A stretch of DNA of 11,169 nucleotides, from NCBI GenBank assembly GCA_937895775.1, contig CALBLD010000270.1:1-11169 (forward strand), given 5' to 3'. Source of the stretch: an uncultured Clostridia bacterium. Its GTDB lineage: Bacteria > Bacillota > Clostridia > Oscillospirales > CAG-272. This document shows, one piece after another, positions 1-5,247 of the stretch. The position numbers were made by a program, and so were the translations under genes. The notes under the pieces were generated by a model that worked only from the letters and a program-made list of their open reading frames with translations, ran no database searches and was not told where the DNA came from. Numbering within the stretch: the stretch's first letter is position 1; every line of letters starts with the position of its first letter.

Positions 1-2189
1 CCTTGAGAAGCGTATATGCGTCGGTCTTGCCGTCGTCGGTCTTTATAACGATCTGATCGGCTGTAACGCGCTGAACGGTACCCGAATTGCGGGCAATCAC
101 AACAACGCCCGAATCGACTGCCGCTTTATGCTCTATACCCGTCGCAACGATAGGTGCTTCATTGACCATAAGCGGGACTGCCTGCTTCTGCATGTTCGAT
201 CCCATGAGCGCACGTGCGTTATCATCATGGTCAAGGAAAGGAATGAAGGATGTTGCGACCGAGACAACCATTCTCGGCGAAACGTCCATGAAGTCGGGCT
301 TTGACGCATCAACCTCAAGTATCTCATTGCGGTGGCGGGACGCAACCTTACGGTTTATAAAGCGGTTATTTTCATCAAGCGGCTCGTTTGCCTGCGCGAC
401 AACATAATTATCCTCGACATCGGCAGTCATATAGACCACTTCGTTCGTAACCTGTCCGGTCGATTTATCGATCCTTCTGAAAGGAGCTTCAATAAAGCCG
501 TATTCATTGATACGTGCATAAGAAGCAAGATAGGAAATAAGACCGATATTCGGACCTTCGGGGGTCTCTATCGGACACATACGTCCGTAATGTGTATAGT
601 GAACATCACGGACTTCAAAAGATGCGCGGTCACGTGACAGACCGCCGGGTCCGAGTGCCGACAGACGGCGTTTATGAGTAAGTTCGGCAAGCGGGTTGTT
701 CTGATCCATGAACTGCGAAAGCGGTGAAGATCCGAAGAAATCACGTATTGCGGTCGTAATCGGACGGATATTTATCAGGTTATCGGGAGTCAGAGACTCG
801 CTGTCCTGAACGGTCATTCTCTCCTTGACGATCTTATCCATACGGGTAAAACCGATACGGAGCTGGTTCTGGAGAAGCTCGCCGACGCTGCGCAGACGAC
901 GGTTTCCGAGATGGTCTATATCATCTACGCTTCCGCAGTCGTGAGAGAGGCAGATAAGGTAGTTGACCGATGCGAATATATCCGATTTTGTAATATGCTT
1001 CGGCGCAAGTCTGTCAACATTATCGCGGCACTTTGCAATTACGGCATCCTTACCCTCTGCGCCGACTTCATCAATTATTTCGGAAAGAACGGCATAATCG
1101 ACCTTTTCCTTTATTCCGATCGATGTGAGGTCATAGCCGAGAACCGCCTCTGGATAAACCATACCGTTCGAGAAAACCTTAAGTTCCGAACCGTCTTCAA
1201 GGCGCAGATAGACCTCGTTTGCACCGGCGCGGTCAATATTTTCGGCAACCTCTGCGGTCACAAGCGTATCCGCGTCGTAAAGAAATTCTCCGGTAACGCT
1301 GACAACAGGTCTTGAAAGAATCTTTCCGGTAATTCTTCCGGGCAGACTCATCTTTTTATTGAACTTATACCTTCCGACAGGTGCAAGATCGTAGCGTTTG
1401 GGATCAAAGAACATATTTCCGAGCAGCGTCTGTGCCGATTCAACGAGCGGAGGCTCACCCGGGCGGAGTTTACGGTATATTTCCTTGAGTGCCTCTTCCT
1501 CTGCTGTCGTTCCGTTCTTCTGCGCTTCAATATTCATTCCGTCCTTTTCGAGCGTAGCGGTAATCTTTATATCCTCGCCGAAAAGTTCTTTGATATCGCT
1601 GTCGTTACCGAGTCCGAGTGCTCTCAGGAAAACGGTTACCGGGATCTTACGGTTCTTGTCTATACGGACGCCGAACACCTCATTTGCGTCGGTTTCATAT
1701 TCAAGCCACGCGCCTCTGTACGGGATAACGGTCGCGGTATATACGCGTTTGCCCGACTTATCGATTGCCGAATCATAGTACATACCGGGTGATCTTACGA
1801 TCTGCGAAACGATTACGCGTTCCGCTCCGTTTATAATGAACGTACCGTTATCGGTCATCAGCGGGAAATTACCCACATATATATCCTTGACGATAACCTC
1901 TTCGGTGTTTTTGTTATAAAGGCGAACCTTTACATGAAGCGGAGCCTCATAGTTTACATCTCTTTCCTTACACTCTTCCTCGGGATATTTCGGAGCGGAG
2001 TCGAGAGAGTAATCGAGAAATTCAATTGAGATGTTTCCGGAATAATCGACGAACCTCGCGCAGTCCTTCGTCAAGAAACCACTGATAGGATTTCTTCTGA
2101 ACTTCGAGAAGGTCGGGCATCTCGAGAATATCGTCAATCTGCTGAAAACTCATTCTTGTGGTTTTTCCGAGCTTCACGGGCTTGACCAT
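1..2189 (-). CDS. rpoB: RNA polymerase beta subunit, N-terminal part (cut by window edge; one internal frame break)
   Basis: This encodes the beta subunit of the core RNA polymerase, which forms one side of the active-site cleft and the rifampicin pocket. It starts with ATG at 2189, seven bases after a clear GGAGG (2197-2201). The first 47 codons read MVKPVKLGKTTRMSF... to ...WFLDEGLREV. The frame then breaks near 2050. From 2050 down to position 2 a different frame stays open with no stop, starting VDYSGNISIEFLDYSL. Family landmarks follow in order: FIINGAERVIVSQ, ATVIPYRGAWLEYE, LRPGEPP, FFDPKRYDLA, DDIDHLGNRRLRSVGELLQ, the rifampicin cluster FFGSSPLSQFMDQNNPLAEL and THKRRLSALGPGGL, then GRMCPIETPEGPNIGL. 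The residues matching E. coli D516, H526 and S531 are the usual sensitive ones. The window ends at ...DAYTLLK, roughly 60% into a protein of about 1,200 residues. Without the break I would call it an intact gene. Read literally, the first frame stops after 55 codons (TGA 2022-2024). Confidence 0.95.
2046..2054 (-). other. Reading-frame break in rpoB (apparent deletion of about 20 nt)
   Basis: On the minus strand, GAG GTT (Glu-Val, 2057-2052) is followed by a single C (2051) and then GTC GAT TAT (Val-Asp-Tyr) in the next frame. I translated both sides codon by codon. Upstream gives ...FLDEGLREV and downstream gives VDYSGNISIEF. Remembered RpoB sequences have about seven more residues between these points, of the pattern F-x-D-[IV]-S-P-I (B. 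subtilis REMFQDISPIEDFTGN; E. coli AAFRSVFPIQSYSGN). Twenty-one nucleotides are expected and one is present, so the net loss is about 20 nt. No slippery sequence is visible that would suggest programmed frameshifting. An assembly or consensus error is the simplest explanation, because rpoB is essential. Confidence 0.85.
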
Positions 2190-2460
2190 AAACAATCCTC
2201 CATTTCAAAATAAATGATCATACCCGATTTGAATAATTCACCCGACACGGACGCCCTCCCTACCCCTGCGGCATTCTGGTTAAAGCCGAATCATAAGCCG
2301 GGCGGCGTTTTACGTACCAAGTGAGATCAACCAAATCACGGTATGATCAAAAAATATACAAGTATTGATTTTCGAACACAAATTCGGCTGACTTTATAGC
2401 ATTTTTGTTACAAAGTCGTCTTTTCCTCGTTTTTTATGGCATAACAACCGATTTTATGTA
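2190..2460 (-). promoter_or_regulatory. Long rpoB 5' leader with possible alternative RNA structures
   Basis: If transcription starts near 2460 from the promoter at 2467-2495, the rpoB mRNA has an untranslated leader of about 270 nt. I see no convincing leader peptide; for example, ATG CCA TAA is a two-codon frame. The leader contains three pairing possibilities. Helix 1 pairs 2382-2389 with 2284-2291 (AGCCGAAT/ATTCGGCT). Helix 2 pairs 2340-2349 with 2215-2224 (10 bp, exact). A local hairpin pairs 2340-2343 with 2315-2318 and 2336-2339 with 2321-2324. Helix 2 cannot form together with the local hairpin and crosses helix 1. A G-rich run lies at 2241-2266. The Shine-Dalgarno GGAGG is at 2197-2201. 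I do not recognise a known riboswitch class or the L10 leader here. Function is inferred only from length and complementarity. Confidence 0.5.
2215..2349. repeat. 10-bp perfect inverted repeat (arms 2215-2224 and 2340-2349) inside the rpoB leader
   Basis: On the plus strand, TGATCATACC (2215-2224) and GGTATGATCA (2340-2349) are exact reverse complements, separated by 115 bases. Flanking bases on both sides do not pair, so the match is exactly 10 bp. In the rpoB transcript the 3' arm ends 13 nt before the Shine-Dalgarno and is followed at once by a U-rich stretch (UUUAUUUU). The pair could close a large RNA domain just before the ribosome-binding site. It could also be chance or a DNA-binding site, since each arm contains the palindrome TGATCA. 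Confidence 0.55.
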
Positions 2461-2466
2461 TCATTA

Positions 2467-2495
2467 AGTTTATCACACTTTTTACACCTTGTCAA
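2467..2495 (-). promoter_or_regulatory. Sigma-A-type promoter for rpoB
   Basis: The minus strand shows a perfect -35 TTGACA (2495-2490), a 17-bp spacer and a -10 TAAACT (2472-2467). A TG sits one base upstream of the -10 box, giving an extended -10. The expected start of transcription is near 2460. This is the best promoter upstream of rpoB and points away from rpsT, so rpoB is read from its own promoter and not by read-through from a ribosomal protein gene upstream. Confidence 0.85.
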
Positions 2496-2518
2496 GCATT
2501 TTTCCGCATTTCATCTGA

Positions 2519-2566
2519 ATTTTTTATAAAAAAATTTTCGGAAAAATATTTTTTTTTGCAAAAAAC
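2519..2566. promoter_or_regulatory. A/T-rich stretch between the divergent promoters, possible UP element
   Basis: Alternating runs of A and T, including A7, A5, T9 and A6, fill the space between the -35 boxes of the rpoB and rpsT promoters. A/T tracts directly upstream of a -35 box commonly bind the RNA polymerase alpha C-terminal domain, and this one directly abuts the rpsT -35. For rpoB the same stretch begins about 23 bp upstream of its -35, so an effect there is less certain. The role is inferred from composition and position. Confidence 0.4.
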
Positions 2567-2568
2567 TA

Positions 2569-2597
2569 TTGCTTTTTCTCGGAATATGTGATAGAAT
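2569..2597 (+). promoter_or_regulatory. Sigma-A-type promoter for rpsT
   Basis: The -35 TTGCTT (2569-2574) is followed by a 17-bp spacer and the -10 TAGAAT (2592-2597), with an extended -10 TG at 2589-2590. Transcription would start near 2604. That gives a short leader of about 36 nt before the TTG start of rpsT. Confidence 0.8.
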
Positions 2598-2639
2598 ACC
2601 AAAGTATGAAAGAGCATTTCACATAAGGAGGTGTACAAA

Positions 2640-2906
2640 TTGCCGAATATCAAATCAGCAAAAAAGCGCGTAAGAGTATCTGAAGAAAAAGCTCTTCGCA
2701 ACCAGATGTTCAAATCTGCGTATAAGACTACCATTAAAAAGTATCAGGCTGCGGTTACCGCCGGCGACAAGGATGCGGCTGCAACCCTTTACAAGGCTGC
2801 TGTGAAGAAGGTAGATCAGGCTGCTGCCAAGGGAATTATCCACAAGAATGCAGCTGCAAGAAAGAAGAGCCAGTTCACCCTTATGCTCAACACTATCGGT
2901 GCTTGA
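2640..2906 (+). CDS. rpsT: 30S ribosomal protein S20
   Basis: S20 binds 16S rRNA early in small-subunit assembly. The 88-residue product begins (M)PNIKSAKKRVRVSEEKALRN, the typical S20 N-terminus. It is rich in Lys, Arg and Ala throughout, as expected for a bundle of basic helices, and its length fits the family (about 84-90). The start is TTG at 2640, chosen because translation from there gives the canonical PNIKSAKKR beginning. The strong Shine-Dalgarno AAGGAGGTG (2625-2633) then lies about 8 nt upstream. An in-frame GTG at 2631 is part of that Shine-Dalgarno and is not a plausible start. The gene stands alone between its own promoter and a hairpin terminator, divergent from rpoB and convergent with tatD. 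In E. coli S20 represses its own translation, and a weak start codon is part of that control; whether the TTG here serves the same purpose is inference. Confidence 0.97.
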   Translation: MPNIKSAKKRVRVSEEKALRNQMFKSAYKTTIKKYQAAVTAGDKDAAATLYKAAVKKVDQAAAKGIIHKNAAARKKSQFTLMLNTIGA

Positions 2907-2932
2907 TTTAAGGTTCCGATAAAAAAATATTT

Positions 2933-2964
2933 AGGATCGCAAAAATGCGATCCTTTATTTTTTT
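2933..2964. terminator. Bidirectional intrinsic terminator between rpsT and tatD
   Basis: AGGATCGCA (2933-2941) and TGCGATCCT (2946-2954) form a 9-bp stem with an AAAA loop. On the plus strand it is followed by TTTATTTTTTT (2954-2964), a classic intrinsic terminator for rpsT. On the minus strand the same hairpin is followed by AAATATTTTTTT (2932-2921), so it can also end the tatD operon. The tatD stop codon (2963-2965) sits at the edge of the T-tract. Confidence 0.9.
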
Positions 2965-3769
2965 ATCTGCGGCACGGCTTCTCGCCGAGCTTTTCTATTC
3001 CGAAAAGTTTCATTGCATTTTCGGTCGTCCGACGTGCAAGCATTTCGGGGTCTTCGTTTCTTATCTCCGCAGCTCTGCGGAGTGTATACTCGACATAATC
3101 CGATCTGTTTATCTTCCCGCGCATCGGCACAGGTGCGAGATAAGGACAATCGGTCTCAAAGAGCAGTCTGTCACTCGGAACAGCCGCGACGGTCTCTGCA
3201 AGTCTTGTTGCGTTTTTATAGGTTATCACGCCCGAAAAGGAGATATACCAACCGTATCTGACAAGCTGTGATGCCATTTCGGCACTCGCCGAACAGGAAT
3301 GGAGCACGCCCGTAACCTTACCCTTATATTCGGAGATAATATCAAAAACATCTCCGTGCGCTTCCCTGTCGTGAATTATAACAGGGTAGCCGGTCTCACA
3401 CGCAAGCTGCATCTGCGCACGGAACCACTGCTTCTGTACTTCTCTCGGCGGATTCTGTTCCCAATAATAATCAAGTCCGATCTCGCCGATTGCGACAGTC
3501 TCCGGGCAGTCAAGATATTCACGCAGGCGGTCGATCGTTTCGTCAAGTTCTCCCTCATCGTATATATTTTCGGGATGAATACCGACTGCGGCATAGAAGC
3601 GCGGATATTTTTTTGCAAACCCGATCTGTGTCGCCGACGTTTTCAGATTGACTGCGGCACCGGTTATTGCGGCAACATTTGTATCGAAAAGAGTTTTCAG
3701 CAATTCGTCGCGATCGAAAGCGTCGAATTTTTCGTCATCATAGTGTGCGTGCGTATCGAATATTTTCAT
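2963..3769 (-). CDS. tatD: TatD family metal-dependent hydrolase (DNase)
   Basis: TatD-family enzymes are TIM-barrel metallohydrolases of the amidohydrolase superfamily. Characterised members are DNA exonucleases, and the role in most Gram-positives is only loosely defined. All metal ligands are visible in the 268-residue product: the HxH motif DTHAHYDD (His7, His9), Glu96 in AIGEIGLDYY, His133 in VIIHDRE, His157 in VLHSCSA, and Asp207 in FETDCPYLAPVPMRGK. Length is normal (about 255-270). The ATG at 3769 overlaps the rluD-like stop by four bases (ATGA), and an AAGGA lies six bases before it, which implies translational coupling. It is the last gene of the operon and runs into the shared terminator. 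The protein resembles the YcfH/YabD branch. The gene symbol is the family name; the exact orthologue is not resolved. Confidence 0.93.
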   Translation of the reverse strand: MKIFDTHAHYDDEKFDAFDRDELLKTLFDTNVAAITGAAVNLKTSATQIGFAKKYPRFYAAVGIHPENIYDEGELDETIDRLREYLDCPETVAIGEIGLDYYWEQNPPREVQKQWFRAQMQLACETGYPVIIHDREAHGDVFDIISEYKGKVTGVLHSCSASAEMASQLVRYGWYISFSGVITYKNATRLAETVAAVPSDRLLFETDCPYLAPVPMRGKINRSDYVEYTLRRAAEIRNEDPEMLARRTTENAMKLFGIEKLGEKPCRR

Positions 3770-4692
3770 ATCTGATCCTTTTCCAGCCTGCCGAGCAGGT
3801 ACTCAAAATAATCGGGCAGACTGCTGTCAAAAAACATATCTTTACCTGTTATCGGATGAACAAATCCGATTTTTTTCGCGTGAAGGCACTGCCCCCCGAT
3901 TTTATCAGCAAGCTGTTTTTCAAGCGGCGTATGCCCTGCTCCGTAAACGCTGTCACAGAACAGCGGATGACCCATCGAAGACATATGCACTCTGATCTGA
4001 TGTGTTCTGCCTGTCTCAAGCACCAGTTCAAGATAGCTGTATCCGCTGTATGCGGACAGCACGCTGTAATGAGTGAGAGCCGCTCTGCCGTCGGCGACGA
4101 CAGCCATTTTCTTGCGGTCATTCGGATTTCTGCCTATCGGTGCCGAGATATCGCCCTTATCGCTTTTCGGTCTGCCGACGCAGACGGCATGGTACGCGCG
4201 ATAAAAGCTGTGCGACGATATCTGCTTTGCAAGTCCTATATGCGCGGCGTCGTTTTTTGCCACGATCAGCAGTCCGCTTGTATCCTTGTCTATCCTGTGA
4301 ACGATCCCGGGGCGTATCACGCCGTTTATTCCCGAAAGGCTGTCTCCGCAGTGCCAGAGCAGCGCATTGACGAGCGTCCGATCATAATTTCCGGGCGCAG
4401 GATGAACCACCATTCCCTTCGGTTTATTTACGACGAGCAGATCATTATCCTCATAAACGATATCAAGAGGTATATTTTCGGCGGTAATCTCGCACGGACG
4501 CGGTTCGGGTACAGTCATCACGACGACATCTCCGACGCGGAGTCTGTAATTTTTTGCCACCGGTTCCCCGTTCACACGCAGGAGTCCGTCTTCGGTTATT
4601 TTTTGAATGGCGGAGCGAGTGAGTTCACACTGCTCCGCCACAAAAAGGTCAATTCTTTTACCTGCATCGGCAGATTCAGGCGTAAAAATCAT
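3766..4692 (-). CDS. RluA/RluD family 23S rRNA pseudouridine synthase (YlyB-like)
   Basis: These enzymes isomerise uridine to pseudouridine in rRNA. The 308-residue protein has an N-terminal S4 RNA-binding domain (about residues 12-60, GKRIDLFVAEQ to LRVGDVVVM), then the synthase domain. The active-site motif is HRIDKDTSGLL with catalytic Asp135. Other family blocks are IVYEDNDLLVVNKPKGMVVH, LVLETGRTHQIRVHMSSMGH and LHAKKIGFVHP. The length matches RluD and B. subtilis YlyB. ATG at 4692 is preceded by AAGGTG overlapping the lspA stop, with a 9-nt gap between the genes. Placement directly after lspA matches the lspA-ylyB order of B. subtilis, where YlyB is the equivalent. By RluD homology the likely targets are 23S uridines such as those of helix 69. 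Target specificity cannot be read from the sequence, so I give no symbol. Confidence 0.94.
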   Translation of the reverse strand: MIFTPESADAGKRIDLFVAEQCELTRSAIQKITEDGLLRVNGEPVAKNYRLRVGDVVVMTVPEPRPCEITAENIPLDIVYEDNDLLVVNKPKGMVVHPAPGNYDRTLVNALLWHCGDSLSGINGVIRPGIVHRIDKDTSGLLIVAKNDAAHIGLAKQISSHSFYRAYHAVCVGRPKSDKGDISAPIGRNPNDRKKMAVVADGRAALTHYSVLSAYSGYSYLELVLETGRTHQIRVHMSSMGHPLFCDSVYGAGHTPLEKQLADKIGGQCLHAKKIGFVHPITGKDMFFDSSLPDYFEYLLGRLEKDQI

Positions 4693-4701
4693 AAAAGCAC
4701 C

Positions 4702-5247
4702 TTAATTTTGATTTTCTTTTTCTTTCTTTGCCGCTTTTGCCTCGGAAACTGCCTCCAGAATGACGGCGAGCATCAGAAGTCCAGCCCCGACGCACACGAA
4801 AATATCCGCCACATTGAAGGTATATCTCCATATCTTCGGAAACGCACAGAAATCGATAAAATCGACAACCACACCTTTCCCGAAACTGCCGTTGAAAGTA
4901 CGGTCGATCATATTTCCGATACCGCCGCCTGCAATCATAGCCAGCGAAACGGTATAAAGCGGTTTTATCTTTTTCGCCGTCATAACGTACACCGATATTC
5001 CGATAACCGCAAGCGGTGCGACGATCATGAACAGCCAGCGGCAATCCGAAAAAAGTCCCATTGCCGCGCCGTCATTCGTTATATAGGTAAAATTCAGCAC
5101 GCCCGGTATGAGTGCGATGCTTTCCCCTATCTTCATATACTTTACGATAAGCATTTTTGATATCTGATCGAGCAGAACCGAGCCTGCCATGATCGGGAAA
5201 AGCAAAACCGCTCTCAGAGTCCGAGAATCTTTGCGCATCTCTTGCAT
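4702..5247 (-). CDS. lspA: Lipoprotein signal peptidase (signal peptidase II)
   Basis: LspA is an integral membrane aspartyl protease that cuts the signal peptide from diacylglyceryl-modified prolipoproteins. With the ATG at 5247 the protein has 181 residues and about four hydrophobic segments (roughly 11-27, 70-90, 97-113 and 144-166). Family motifs are DQISK (27-31), NDGAAMG (58-64), GGGIGNMIDR with catalytic Asp115, and FNVAD with catalytic Asp148. I chose 5247 because GGAGAAGGA lies about five bases upstream and this start keeps the whole first membrane helix. ATG at 5238 is also possible. A longer frame to 5304 adds only an Arg-rich stretch that reads through ileS codons. The start overlaps the ileS end by 34 nt, so translation is probably coupled. 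The Lys/Glu-rich C-terminal tail should face the cytoplasm. Order ileS-lspA-rluD is as in B. subtilis, without a ylyA gene in between. Confidence 0.95.
   Translation of the reverse strand: MQEMRKDSRTLRAVLLFPIMAGSVLLDQISKMLIVKYMKIGESIALIPGVLNFTYITNDGAAMGLFSDCRWLFMIVAPLAVIGISVYVMTAKKIKPLYTVSLAMIAGGGIGNMIDRTFNGSFGKGVVVDFIDFCAFPKIWRYTFNVADIFVCVGAGLLMLAVILEAVSEAKAAKKEKENQN

Noticed and set aside
2190..2460. The rpoB leader considered as an L10 (rplJ) leader or a known riboswitch
   Set aside because: The downstream gene is rpoB, not rplJ, and I could not find the conserved L10-leader sequence blocks or any riboswitch core I know. A covariance-model search would be decisive.
2522..2560. A possible A/T hairpin with T-run between the divergent promoters, considered as a terminator
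   Set aside because: The pairing is nearly all A-T with many alternatives and no upstream gene to terminate. It is better explained as an A/T-rich upstream promoter element.
2492..2734. An 80-codon minus-strand frame across the rpsT promoter and 5' end
   Set aside because: It overlaps a strong promoter, rpsT coding sequence and an A/T-rich tract, and it has no family features.
3667..5160. A 497-codon open frame on the plus strand opposite tatD, rluD and lspA
   Set aside because: The opposite strand carries three genes with complete family motifs. The plus-strand translation is rich in Arg, His, Cys and Ser with no recognisable domain, and it is a codon-bias shadow.
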